From: Terana coerulea
Lineage: Eukaryota > Basidiomycota > Agaricomycetes > Polyporales > Phanerochaetaceae
Direction: 5' to 3'
DNA length: 13,159 nt
Assembly (NCBI GenBank): GCA_024811115.1
Contig: JAKOGH010001130.1
Location: 1-13,159, forward strand
Under the pieces are notes generated by a model that worked only from the letters and a program-made list of their open reading frames with translations, did no database searches and was not told the origin of the DNA. Shown piece by piece: positions 1 through 9,289 of this stretch (within the stretch, counting starts at the first letter, position 1; every line of letters starts with the position of its first letter). Made by a program: the position numbers and the translations under genes.

Positions 1-2
1 CT

Positions 3-1273
3 TTTGCCGCCGTGTTGGTGCTTGCCTCTGTTCTGGACCCCGACATGATTGTGTACTTCGAAATAACACCACAGGACAGCACTGTTCTATCTCGCCTTGT
101 TTGGCTCCATCCTCGCAGTAGCACGAGGCATGATACCGGAGGAAACAAGGGTCTTCGATCCTGACCTGCTCATGACGGAGGTAGTGCAGTATACGCATTA
201 CATGCCGGACGAGTGGAAGGATCAACTGCACTCGAAGAAGGTATGCATAAAGTGCCCTACCTTTCAAATGTTGCTCACACTTACCTGCAGGTTCACGAGC
301 AATTTGGGGAGCTGTTCCAGATGAAGATCGTCATCTACGCGCAAGAGCTCCTCTCTGTTCTCCTTACTCCGCTTGTCCTGTGGTTATCCCTGCCGAAATG
401 CACCCCTGCGATTATCGACTTCTTCAGGGAGTTCACTGTCCATGTGGATGGGCTTGGATACGTTTGTAGCTTCGCTGTCTTTGATTTCCAGCGCCATGGT
501 AATGTGAAGGTCAGTGGATCACTGCTTTGTGGAGGCCATATAACTATATTGATGGTTTCGTGTTGACAGTTCGGGGCCCCACGAACGTGAGCGACGAACG
601 CCTTATGTCAAAGGAGGGCAAGATGGAGAAGAGCTTCCTCAACTTCAAGGCTGCTCACCCTGAGTGGATGCCTTCAGACCCGTCGGGCTCACTCTACCTC
701 AGTCGCATGGCTGACTACAACACCGTAGGCCTGGGACGACACAGGCTATTCCGCAGGCCGTCAGGAAGCGGTCTCAATTTGGCGTCCACTATGCATGATC
801 CTGATCGCAAGCCTGACCTCAGCGAGAAGGCCAGTCAGTATGATCGTGCATTACAGGCTAGTCAGGCAGCGCGTCGGCGGAGTAGCAACCTGGTGCAGAG
901 CCGACTGGGCGGCCCATCGTCCTCGTCGATCTTCCAAAGCGGCGTCGGCCTCGGAGTTGCGCAAACGGCGGTGTTGGGAGACTCGCATGGCAGTGCTGGT
1001 CCTCCAATGCCTGAGGCGACCGATGTGCAGGCGAGCACAATCCCTGAGGAGGACTTGGTCGAAGATGGTGGCGTGGGGAGTATGCTTGGGGAGTCGTACG
1101 TCGACGGTAGGCGACCGAAGGGGAACCGGTCGGTATCCCAGTCACAGCAGGAAGAAGACGAGGAGCTCGAGGATGGTGGTGTGCTTGGGTTGCTTGCGCA
1201 GATCTATGGCACTGGCGCCAACTTGAAAGGGCGGGGAGAGGCCCGCCAAGGGCGATCTAATCTCTTACTTTAA
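3..1273 (+). CDS. ATG9: ATG9, autophagy-related membrane scramblase, 3' part, with two frame breaks
   Basis: Atg9 is the multispanning lipid scramblase of autophagosome formation, carried on Golgi-derived vesicles. The 5' part lies outside the window; about 390 codons remain. Coding pieces are 3 to about 86, about 85-240, 291-509 and 570-1273 (stop TAA). Seen motifs are [34 protein letters not shown] and the hallmark [18 protein letters not shown], with the last membrane helix and the re-entrant [16 protein letters not shown] stretch. A Ser/Gly/acidic tail ends in [17 protein letters not shown]. Introns are 241-290 (50 nt, branch CTCAC, phase 0) and 510-569 (60 nt). Two frame breaks interrupt it: near 81-90 a jump equal to a loss of 2 or 5 nt, and near 571-581 a loss of 1 nt in a GGGGCCCC run just after intron 2. 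It is either a pseudogene or affected by sequence error. The family assignment is very secure. Confidence 0.93.
241..290 (+). other. ATG9 intron (50 nt)
   Basis: It begins GTATGC and ends CTGCAG, with a CTCAC branch-like site at about 274-278. Removal joins HSKK to VHEQFGELF, as expected for Atg9 (phase 0). The size is typical of basidiomycete introns. Confidence 0.9.
510..569 (+). other. ATG9 intron (60 nt)
   Basis: It begins GTCAGT after the codons for HGNVK and ends GACAG. Removal should give KFGAPT-type sequence, but a 1-nt loss in the following GGGGCCCC run throws the frame, and the family sequence resumes at [16 protein letters not shown]. The splice sites look normal, so the frame problem lies in the exon rather than in the choice of acceptor. 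Confidence 0.8.
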
Positions 1274-1380
1274 CTAGTACTTTTGCTCATACATACACTT
1301 CGTGGATCTCCGTGCTTTTCGCCGTCTCGTCGATGCTTTATTAGAAACTTACGTGAACTTGTCGTCTGTGCATTTGGCGG
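1274..1380 (+). other. ATG9 3' flank / 3' UTR
   Basis: A short non-coding stretch between the ATG9 stop and the first copy of the target-site duplication. It holds no convincing ORF. TTTATTAGAAA near 1337 is AT-rich and could lie near the poly(A) site, but no clear signal is visible. Confidence 0.6.
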
Positions 1381-1395
1381 GGACCCTGAGAGAAC
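1381..1395 (+). repeat. Target-site duplication, left copy
   Basis: GGACCCTGAGAGAAC here recurs as GGCCCTGAGAGAAC directly after the A8 tail at 10249-10262. Twelve bases (CCCTGAGAGAAC) are identical without a gap, and the match extends by GG with one extra A on the left. A 12-mer match placed immediately behind a poly-A end is very unlikely by chance. It marks the 5' limit of the LINE insertion. Confidence 0.88.
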
Positions 1396-1503
1396 CATCC
1401 CTCCTTGACTTCGCACCACCACCATCGCCTTAGACGCCCGTGCCGTCTGAGCTCGCTGTCGAGCCACTCACCCTCTACAGTGCCCATTTTCATCTTTTAG
1501 AAG

Positions 1504-1549
1504 GTCTGTCTTTTATCCAAGTAGTCTACTGATCACTCTTTTCTTGCAG
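1504..1549 (+). other. Intron-like segment in the LINE leader
   Basis: GTCTGT at the left end, CTACTGATC as a branch-like site, a pyrimidine run (ACTCTTTTCTT) and GCAG at the right end give a 46-nt unit that looks like a fungal intron. It lies just before the small ORF starting at 1572. Splicing is inferred from these signals only. Introns inside LINE leaders are unusual, so this may be chance or a captured host fragment. Confidence 0.35.
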
Positions 1550-1571
1550 GTTTTTCTCGGTCTCCCCGTCA

Positions 1572-1622
1572 ATGGAGGGTCCCGAGGCTTGCCCGCTCTG
1601 CGGTGGGCGGCTTCGGGCCTGA
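1572..1622 (+). CDS. Small upstream ORF with a CPLCGG motif
   Basis: A 17-codon reading frame (16 residues plus TGA) beginning MEGPEACPLCGGRLRA. It carries one C-X2-C pair of zinc-finger type but is too short to form a finger. It follows the intron-like segment. It could be a leader uORF of the LINE, the start of a lost longer ORF, or chance. Confidence 0.25.
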   Translation: MEGPEACPLCGGRLRA

Positions 1623-2090
1623 ATGGCTCTGAGTCGCCCTTTGTAGCTGATGGGCAGCCCAGAGACGTTCGTCGTCGCTGGTGCCCCCATCAGCATAGTT
1701 CTGCCCTCGTACTGAGAGGGCACCGTTTGCGCGGAAAAGCAATAAGACCCCCCAGAGATGTGGGGTTTCCTTGAGCCTGCTGACAACAGTGGGCACAGGG
1801 CGGAGTGCGGGCGCTTGCGGTCATGCCTAAAAAGCGTGGTTGCGATCGCTCGGACAGATCTGGTTCGGAATGCAGAGATGCAGACCGAGGTACGGCGGTA
1901 TAGGGCTCAGTCCTGTACGTACAGCGTTACGGAATTATTTACCAATAATATCGTTGCTATTAACATCAGTCCGAACGCTTGGGTCGAACTGAGTTGTGAA
2001 AGGAAGCAGCAGAGCAGGCAGACGTGGGCCGGCTATGCGAGATCCAGATTAGGCTGAGCCTCATGGGCTACGGCAGGAAAAGAGAGGAAG

Positions 2091-2099
2091 GTATAAGTA
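2091..2099 (+). promoter_or_regulatory. TATA-like box upstream of ORF1
   Basis: GTATAAGTA lies about 75 nt upstream of the ORF1 ATG at 2172. The position would suit a core promoter for ORF1, but LINEs normally use internal promoters near their 5' end, about 700 nt further up. Base composition alone could produce it. Confidence 0.25.
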
Positions 2100-4087
2100 C
2101 CTACCCCCTCAGAAGTGGTGAGACAGCGCAATCAGCTACTGCTACTGTCTCGCACTAAGATTTCACCAGAAATGTCGTCTCAACAGTCGAATTTCACTGA
2201 GTTTGGTGGAAAGCTCCCGGATCTGCCCAAAAGGCTACCCGGCGATGTCCCTTCCTTGTCTCAATACTCGGATAATTACACCGAGTGTGTCTCCCTCCCC
2301 TTCGCTCCCAGGCTTCTTGCCCGGGGACGAAGGGTCGAAAGGCAAACCCCGCCGGCAGCCAAGCCGGACAGGGTCAGGCGGCGGAGGAAGAAATTCCATC
2401 CACCTTCGGGGCACGACGTTCCGCATGAGCAAGAAGATGTTGGCTGGAGGGTCCCATGACCCGAAAGTGAGTTTCTCATACAGAATGAATCTCAGATAGG
2501 GGTTCTAATAGATAACGGCACAGAACGTGCCGCTACCGCATTCGAGGGAATCCAGCACGTTTGAATTCGTGCAGGAGGACCCGAGCGGCAATCGGTACCC
2601 GGACGAGTTAAGCTCCATACAGGAGGACTCGGATGAGGACGATGAAGAGAGATGGAGGTGGACGATGACACCCCGCTCGAAGTGATCGCTGAAGCGGATC
2701 AAAGAAGACGTGACCGACATTGTCTCCTGGCTCATGATGAGCTGGCGAAGGCAGGGAAGTTCGCGAGGTGGTGGGTCATCAACGGTGACCCGAGTCGGAC
2801 GGACTCCCATCCGGGGATGTGATGAAGACGCTGTGCGAGACCGGGACTTAGTCCACCTCCTTCTCACACATGCCAAGGACTCTTCTCGTCGAGAAGATAA
2901 TTCCGTACCGGTTCCTCCGAGACTCGGCAGTGGACTATGCGGAGTTTAAGCTCGAGACCATCCAGGACGAGCTGCTCATCCTAAGGCAGCTGAGGGAGAG
3001 AGCGCTCGACGAGCACCTGAAGAGACTGCCGCGGAGAGCAAGCGGCAGTACAATGAATTGTGCGCGGGCCTCGATCAGAGGTTCCGCTGGAGAGGGCGTG
3101 GCGACCAGGACGCTGGAGAGCGTGGCTGGGTCGCACGCGTTCATGAAGAAGTCCCTCGGGGATTTCCAGGCAGCGGCTGCGGTGGCGGCAGCGCACCGCC
3201 ACCCGCTTTGTGGGAGGGGCCGGCCCGACGTTTGTCGGAGGGCAGGCATCTTCGGCCGGACCACCACCCACCCTCATCCGGTACACCGCCGACGCAGGAC
3301 CCTCGCAAGAGGAAGATGCCGACGCCGTCGTACGCCGCTGCCCCAGCCGCCTCTCAGGAGAATGGCGAGGGTTCCAAAAGAAGGCGCACTGAGGCTCGGG
3401 CCCAGGCGTCGGCGCCGCCCATCTACCAGCACCCTCTCGGGATCCCACCGACATGACGTTGGAGGGCCTCGAGAGGTCCATCTCGTCAAGGCCGCGAACA
3501 TTTCGTTCTGGTCGCGGACAAACTCAGGCCCTGTTCTCGTTCAGCGCGCGTAGCGCAGGACGATAGAGCGGAGCTGAACCCCCGCCTCGCGGCTGCAGGG
3601 TCCTCCTCGAGGCCCATCGAGATCGACTTGCTGCCAATCGGCAGTCCACCCTACGGGCACGCTTGACCCTAGGTCGCTGCCCGGAGCCCCACGCCCGGGA
3701 AGCTTGCATCTGCGCAGGCTTCTGCCCCGAACCGTCTCCGCGTCGCGCAGTGCATGCACGCCGAATGCGAACCGGATCATCCGCGTGCTGTTCGGCACGG
3801 AGTACAAGGGTGAAGCGGTCTCTCGGGAGATCGTAAAGCACTTCGAAGATGTGACGGCGGCAACCGGAGGCGAAAGCCAACGGGGTCACCAACGTCTTCT
3901 GGAAGGAGTCACGCGACATCACCCTCCAGCAGCGGTGCGCAGACGCCGTGCTGAGAACCTCAACGCAGCTGCGTGGTGGTTCATCAGCGCCCAGAACACG
4001 GACGATCTGGCTGGGAAACCTGGCCGGAGCTGAAGCACTTCGTCGGGATTGCGGAGCTTCATGTTCTCGCGGTCCCCTTCTCAACGA

Positions 4088-4113
4088 GCGCACTAAAGAC
4101 CACTTTAGTGCGC
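4088..4113. repeat. Perfect 11-bp hairpin inside ORF1
   Basis: GCGCACTAAAG (4088-4098) and CTTTAGTGCGC (4103-4113) are exact inverted repeats around a 4-nt ACCA loop. It is the strongest small inverted repeat noticed in the window. It sits in the broken part of ORF1, upstream of the zinc knuckles. Confidence 0.85.
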
Positions 4114-4354
4114 AAGAGTTGTCGATGCTCTCCGCGAGAACGTGGCTCAAGGACGCTCTTGGAGCGCACCAGTCAGCCGAGGCGCGTTCACCCAGCAAGG
4201 GGGCACGGTGTGCGTGGCGGCTGTCTATGACGCCAGGAAGACGGGTCGCTCTGGTCGACGTGGCTCTCGGGCCGCTCGGTCAAGAAGGTCCAGATACGGG
4301 CGTCACTTCGCGGTGGAGCTCAAGCAGCAGAAGGCGGTCACGCCGTTCGCGCAG

Positions 4355-4578
4355 TGCTACAGGTGGGGCCACGGCACCTCCTCGTGCACGCAAGCACGCC
4401 ATGTGCATGATCTGTTCGAAGCCCCATCTAACGGCGCTTCATGAGACGTACTGCCAGCACCCGAGTGCATGAAGTACAGGGCCGAACACAAGGTCTCGAG
4501 ACAGCCGGGCCCGTGCCCGGTGTCCACAGCTTCTGCGCTTCGTGCAACGCTGGCCATGCGCCGGTGTCCAAGAAGTGC
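4355..4578 (+). other. Three zinc knuckles at the ORF1 C-terminus
   Basis: Knuckle 1 (4355-4387) reads CYRWGHGTSSC: the second Cys of the usual C-X2-C is gone. Knuckle 2 (4404-4454) reads CMICSKPH..HETYC and lies in another frame; a TG lost from a GTGTGC repeat would explain the shift. Knuckle 3 (4534-4578) reads CASCNAGHAPVSKKC in the third frame. Three spaced knuckles at the ORF1 end are typical of LINE ORF1 proteins of the I/Tad/Jockey kind and bind nucleic acid. Here they are dispersed over three frames. Confidence 0.75.
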
Positions 4579-4735
4579 AAGTACCAGCACTCGAGGGACG
4601 TTCCTCAAGGATCACCCGCCGGCGTATTCGCTCGGCGGCATATCGAGCTTCAGGGCAAGTATAGCGGGGACCGCCCTCGGTAAAACGAGCCCAGAGGCAA
4701 GGAGAGAAAGGCAAGGGCAAAGGCCTGAGGACTGA

Positions 4736-4965
4736 TCAGCCAGGGCGGCGTCGCATCGGAAGCGACGCCTGATGCGACCATGACCGAGGAAGGGGCGCTG
4801 CAGGCCTCCGTCGGAAGGGTCAGTCCTAGACGACATGTACGAACGTGCCCAGCGGGCCGAGCTCGTTGTAGAATAATACGTGCACTATATACCAACGTGT
4901 CTTATATTACAATCCATCTGATGTTGATCTCATCCGCCCTAGCCTCTAGACGACCCAGCAGTAAC
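4736..4965 (+). other. ORF1-ORF2 spacer with two competing hairpins
   Basis: This segment lies between the end of ORF1 and the likely ORF2 start. GGCGTCGC (4747-4754) pairs with GCGACGCC (4762-4769). GTCGCATC (4750-4757) pairs with GATGCGAC (4771-4778). The two 8-bp stems share bases and exclude each other. An AT-rich patch with TATATACC follows near 4885. A frame open from ATG 4780 runs into ORF2, so an earlier ORF2 start is possible. Confidence 0.6.
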
Positions 4966-5261
4966 ATGGTAGACATGGCGCCTAGAGAGAAAGAACAAGC
5001 GACCGTTAGCGCTTACAACCAAAACAAAGGTACACCGAGACATCGGAGCGTATCAATTGAGGAAGTTGAGGAGGAGGATGAAAATCCTTAACCAGCAGTA
5101 TACACTCCCTACCAACCTTGGACGTCGACGCATTGCGCAGACGGTACGAGGAGGCGTAGGCAGAAGTGAGAAAGACTCGAGAGAGAGCTATCCGAGACGG
5201 ACGCGTGGCGAAACCTGACGGAAATAGAAACGAAGCCTGAAGCGCTAAAGTGCATCAGCGC

Positions 5262-5990
5262 AACGTTCAGAATTCTAGAGCAAACCTTAACATGCTCCTA
5301 GAGAAACCTAGACCATGACATCATATGTGTGGAACCGTTCTGGGGCTTCATCAAGAATGTCGCCTCAAGCACAAACAAAGACGGGGATGAGTATCACCAG
5401 ACATGTAAACACAGAAACTTCATATGTTTAGGAGCAAGCGAGACATCTAGAGTGTCCGTCTATATTAACAGGAAGTGGGCGTCCACAAGCCCACAAGTGA
5501 CGTCAGCTGTGTCAAACATCAGGACATTGTGTGCGTAAGCATGCAGTTCCAGGACAAGGAATTCACATTCCTCAACGTATACAATGACGGTAAAACGTTC
5601 AGTGCAGTCAAGTACCTGCAGGACCATGCGGAGGATCTTCCTCCAATTGCGTTCATGGCAGGGGATTTCAACCTGAGACATCCATATGGGACCATCAGGA
5701 GCAGAAACTCGTTGATGAAGGGAGAAGCAACGAGATAAGAAACAAACAATCGAGCTTAGACCTCATTGATTTGGCAGAAACGTACATGGAGCTTGTGCTC
5801 CTAAACGACAAGAGGGACCGGCCACGTGGGAATCACATAATGTGAAACTGCGAAAGGGGTTCTGGATTTGGTTTGGGTCGACCCGAAACTCGGAGATACG
5901 GAAACCTAAACGTAAAATGCATGGCGCCAGTCAAGCGACCATGCAGTGTTGGAATGGCAGATGCCCATAGAAGTCGAGCCAGAGATCGTC
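5262..5990 (+). other. APE-type endonuclease domain of ORF2 (remnant)
   Basis: Seen blocks: NVQNSRANLNMLLE (5262 on) with the N-terminal Asn; DIICVEPFWGFIKNVASSTN with the metal-binding Glu codon at 5332-5334; VCVSMQFQDKEFTFLNVYND; MAGDFNLRHP with GDFN at 5661-5672; DLIDLAETYMELVLLNDKRD; and SSDHAVLEW with SDH at 5934-5942. These are the diagnostic E, GDFN and SDH motifs of the AP-endonuclease-like fold used by LINEs to cut the target. The blocks lie in all three frames, so the domain is broken although its catalytic residues persist. Confidence 0.88.
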
Positions 5991-6599
5991 CCCACTGTGA
6001 AAAGGGGGTATCGAAGGCGGCATATTCGTGAAAGAAGTTAGGGCGGCCTTACAACGCCCTACCAATTCCGAAGATTGGTTCACGTCGGCTGAGCACGTGG
6101 AGTGCAGGGACAAGATCGAACAGATCTTTGAAACCTTGTGGGGGAGCACGCTAGACCCCCTAAAAAGTGCGCCAAGTCTAAATCTTGGTGGACAAGTGAG
6201 TGCAATAAGCGGGCAGGCGAGCAGCGCAATGCACTAAAACAGAGATCAGCATGGAGGACGGAGAGGTCCAGGCTGAGAAAGAACATCATCGCATGGCCTG
6301 ACCACGAGGAGGTGGGTTCATGGGCCATGAGAATTGATGAAATTGATGCGCTGTGCGACGATCACAAGGAAGTGGTCGAAAAAGCAGGCAAAGATTAGCT
6401 GGAGCGGTCTCCAAAGCTAAAACCAAGATGTTTGACAAGGTTATCGCCAAGTGTCATTCATCAGAATATGGGACGTGGTTAGTGGACCAAACCCAGAAAG
6501 GTGTCTGCGAACACAGGCCTTGTCGACAGACAGGGCGAGCCAGCTGATTCGGAAGAGAAACTAGGAAAACTCTTCCAGGAACAGTTTACACCGGAAAAT

Positions 6600-7900
6600 C
6601 CACAAAGTGGATATGTCCATTTGGGTGAATTTGAAACTCACAGGAAAGAGTTCAAGAACTTCAGCAGGCACGAGCTGCGGAAGGAATTGGCGCTCACAGT
6701 AACTTCTCAGCGCCTGGCCCAGATAATGTGTCATGGTTCTGGCTGAAGCGCATACGTTCACGGATGCGAGAGAACTTCCCATACGGTGAAGAGGGAGATG
6801 AGATCGACATGGAGGCCTATTCTGGCATACTTCAATGCGTGCATTAAATTCAGGTTGATCCCAGAATATTTAAACAGTCTAGGACTGTTGTCATTCCAAA
6901 GCCAAATAAGCCCGAGGATTACGAAGGCTAAGGCTTATAGACCGATAGTTCTCCTAAACTGCTTAGGAAAACTATTGGAAAAACTCATCGCCAGACGTGC
7001 AGTTTGGACGAAATATGCATCATGCACCAAATCAGTTCGGTGGCACAATGCAGCACAGCACAACGGATGCGGGCATTCAACTCGTGCACAACATTAAACA
7101 GGCATGGAAGCAGGGCATGGAGTCATCCGCCTTGCTTCTGGATGTCTCGCAATTCTTCCCGTCCATCAACCACGAGATGATGGCAGGCATTCTAAAACAA
7201 GGCTTTAACAAGGCGCTGTGTTCCTACTTTGAGAACTACCTTGTCGACAGACAAACACAGTTCATATTCAATGGGAAACAAATGGATCCCATGGACTTCT
7301 CGACCGGTGTCGGACAGGGATCAGCCCTGTCCCGATACTGACCGGATTATACATAGCGCCGTGGCTACACAAGGTGGCAGCCACAAAGCGCGTGATCAAA
7401 ATATCACGATGGCGAGGTACACGTGCTAAGGCACGATTGGACCCCAAAGATTAAAGCGAATGGTCACACGACCATTCAATTCTTCGTGGATGATGGACTC
7501 ATCCACGTAGCAGGAAAGATGGACTCTGATGGCCGGGATCCCAGCTGAAATATAACAACTTACTGTTAAAAGCAGTATTTGCGGAAGTCATGTCAGGCCT
7601 CAATCGGTAATGGGATTGGGAGCCGAAGCAGACAAACTAGAACTAATGCACTTCCGTAAAAAGAGTGCAGGAGAATGGAGAGAACGACCCATTAGGGCCA
7701 AACTCAGAGTTAAGGTTGATGAGTCATGCACACCGTAAACCAGCGCATAAATGAGATACCTGGTTCTATCTGGATCCGACGTTATCATTTAGAGATCACA
7801 TCAAGTTCTACGCCACTAGGGCATGTAGTACGGTGAACGCCCTCAGAATGCTGGGAAACTCAACCGGGTTGTTCAAAAGGATAAGAGAGGCTGCGTCTCG
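6600..7900 (+). other. Reverse transcriptase domain of ORF2 (remnant)
   Basis: Motifs in order: APGPDNVSWFWLKRI near 6710 (motif 1, in frame 2); YRPIVLLNCLGKLLEKLI near 6930-6990 (motif 2); LLLDVSQFFPSINH with the motif A Asp codon at 7141-7143; TGVGQGSALS at 7303-7332 (motif B), after which one C lost from a C run shifts the frame of ILTGLYIAPWLHKV; and IQFFVDDGLIHVAG with the FVDD active site at 7483-7494 (motif C). LELMHFRKKS and YLDPTLSFRDHIKFYA follow (thumb). Nearly all catalytic residues remain while the frame is interrupted repeatedly. Confidence 0.92.
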
Positions 7901-8439
7901 TGCGTCATGCCGATCATAACATATGGCGCCCAATTATGGTGGCGCCCAGACTGGTCTGGACTGAAAGCGCTTGCCATCAGTTACAGTTGGCCCAAAACAG
8001 AGGCGCCAGATGGATAACGGAGGCTTTAAAAGCACTCCCATCGGATCGATGGAGACAATGGCAGGACTGCTGCCCATTAAACTCAAATTGATAATTTATG
8101 CACAAACAGTGTTTGCGCACGAGAACGCTGCATGAGGCACCCTACAGGGCTCATCTTACAGAGGACTGGAGGGTGAACTCCACCAACATAGTGGCTCCGT
8201 TCCCATACAAGGAAAGGAAGACAAGAGATGCAGACACTCCCATGGTACACATCAACCATAAGGGAAGATCAGCAACGAGGACTTTGATCTCGTCAACTTG
8301 CAGTGCCGGCCGTGACGGGTTGATTGGCGAGTATTATGATCTATGACGCATTAGCATAAACACTAAAGCGCCAACAAAGAGCTCGGAAGAGTTCCCCAAA
8401 TGGCTAAAGGAGGTCTTCCTCCCGAGGCTAACAGAGGCT

Positions 8440-8870
8440 ACTAGGTCGGAAACGTGAGGGTGGTCTTCGACGGATGAAAGGACAAAGTCATTTGAAAAAC
8501 TCCGAACAGGAGCAAGCTGGAAGGTGTCATGATGGCACCTCAAAACAAGGTTCTTTGGGTGTGGGAAAGCAACTCCGTATGATCGCGGAGATGATGGCCC
8601 TGGCCAAGGAATCAAAAAGAGCTGTCAGCGATAGCTGCAGACGGTATCCGCACCATACAAGTCTTCGCAGACAATATGGGGGCGATTGAATCCATTCTCA
8701 AACCTGATAAGGGCAACGCCCAGATGGTTGCAGTCATGACGTGCAAAGTTGTGCGCGCATGGTAGGCAAGAGCCAAAAACAGAATTGCGCTCAATTGGTG
8801 CCGGGCCATCGCGACGTGCCTCAGAATGAGGAAGTCGATAAGCTGGCGGGAGAAGGGGCAAAGGCTGAGG
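8440..8870 (+). other. RNase H domain of ORF2 (remnant)
   Basis: NVRVVFDG (8449 on) resembles the first strand with its catalytic DG, but is cut by a TGA. QVFADNMGAIESIL holds the Asp at 8670-8672. VPGHRDVPQNEEVDKLAGEGA (from 8798) has the C-terminal His and Asp (8837-8839) typical of RNase HI in LINEs of the I and Tad groups. It would remove RNA from the hybrid during integration. Frames differ between blocks. Confidence 0.8.
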
Positions 8871-9175
8871 CACAACCGCACTATGTGTCTCAGTCCTATT
8901 GCCGCGCAGTCTATGGACGAACTTACAGCGAAAATGTGGACAAATAAGCGCAGGGACCCAAGTACTGCGGCAGAACGTGGAAAACACTAAGCCAATTCCG
9001 AATAGAGGGTCTAAGCATGATCGGGCAAATGTTACGTGGAAATATTCCACGAACTGGTACCTGAAAACCATGGGAAAGGATCAGAAGATCTTCTCCCGGT
9101 TCGTACGCAGGAGCAATCACTTCCCACAGAGCGTACAGACAAAAGATCAACCTCCGATCAGGAGAGGTCGCACAG

Positions 9176-9227
9176 TGCTGGTGCAGCGGAGATGCAGAAA
9201 CCACGCGATCATATTCTATATGATTGC
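9176..9227 (+). other. C-terminal CCHC finger of ORF2 (remnant)
   Basis: Cys codons at 9176 and 9182 (CWCSGDAETT), then after a frame slip HILYDC with His at 9210 and Cys at 9225. A C-X-C...H-X4-C finger downstream of RNase H is usual in LINE ORF2 proteins. It probably contacts RNA or target DNA. Confidence 0.7.
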
Positions 9228-9289
9228 AAGCTGTGGGCCTTGCTTACATCAGAGAGAAATCATCAATTCACAGACAGGGAATTGTTGAA

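Larger units (their letters stand above)
1396..2171 (+). other. LINE 5' leader (5' UTR)
   Basis: About 776 nt without a convincing long ORF. It contains an intron-like segment (1504-1549), a 17-codon ORF at 1572-1622 encoding a CPLCGG motif, a 7-bp hairpin (1702-1708 with 1716-1722), a perfect 12-bp palindrome CTGTACGTACAG (1913-1924), an AT-rich patch near 1930-1965 and a TATA-like TATAAG at 2092. LINE leaders usually hold an internal promoter; nothing here proves one. Confidence 0.6.
2172..4735 (+). pseudogene. LINE ORF1, gag-like RNA-binding protein, broken
   Basis: ORF1 products bind the element RNA and form the RNP. The start ATG at 2172 (MSSQQSNFTEFGGKLPDLP) opens a frame that is soon lost. 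Recognisable parts are: an acidic segment near 2600-2690 (IQEDSDEDDEE, then MEVDDDTPLEV in another frame); a helical coiled-coil-like stretch near 2940-3075 (KLETIQDELLILRQLRERAL); basic nuclear-signal-like patches near 3300-3400 (RKRKMP, KRRRTEAR); a segment near 3770-4020 (IRVLFGTEYKGEAVSREIVK, then TNVFWKESRDITLQQRC) that could be the RRM-like part; and three CCHC-type knuckles at 4355-4578. Parts lie in different frames with stops between them, so no single product is possible. The 3' limit is uncertain: stops at 4681, in the frame of knuckle 3, and at 4733 in another frame both fit. Confidence 0.72.

Noticed and set aside
2467..2499. Possible short intron GTGAGT...AG in ORF1
   Set aside because: At about 33 nt it is too short, has no convincing branch site, and does not clearly repair the reading frame.
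2935..3501. Long minus-strand reading frames opposite ORF1
   Set aside because: They are Arg/Pro/Ser-rich, low-complexity shadows of a GC-rich coding strand, with no recognisable domain.
6518..7253. 15-bp direct repeat CCTTGTCGACAGACA at 6518-6532 and 7239-7253
   Set aside because: Both copies encode LVDRQ within the ORF2 region. One 15-mer match in 13 kb is borderline for chance, and there is no sign of a duplication around it.
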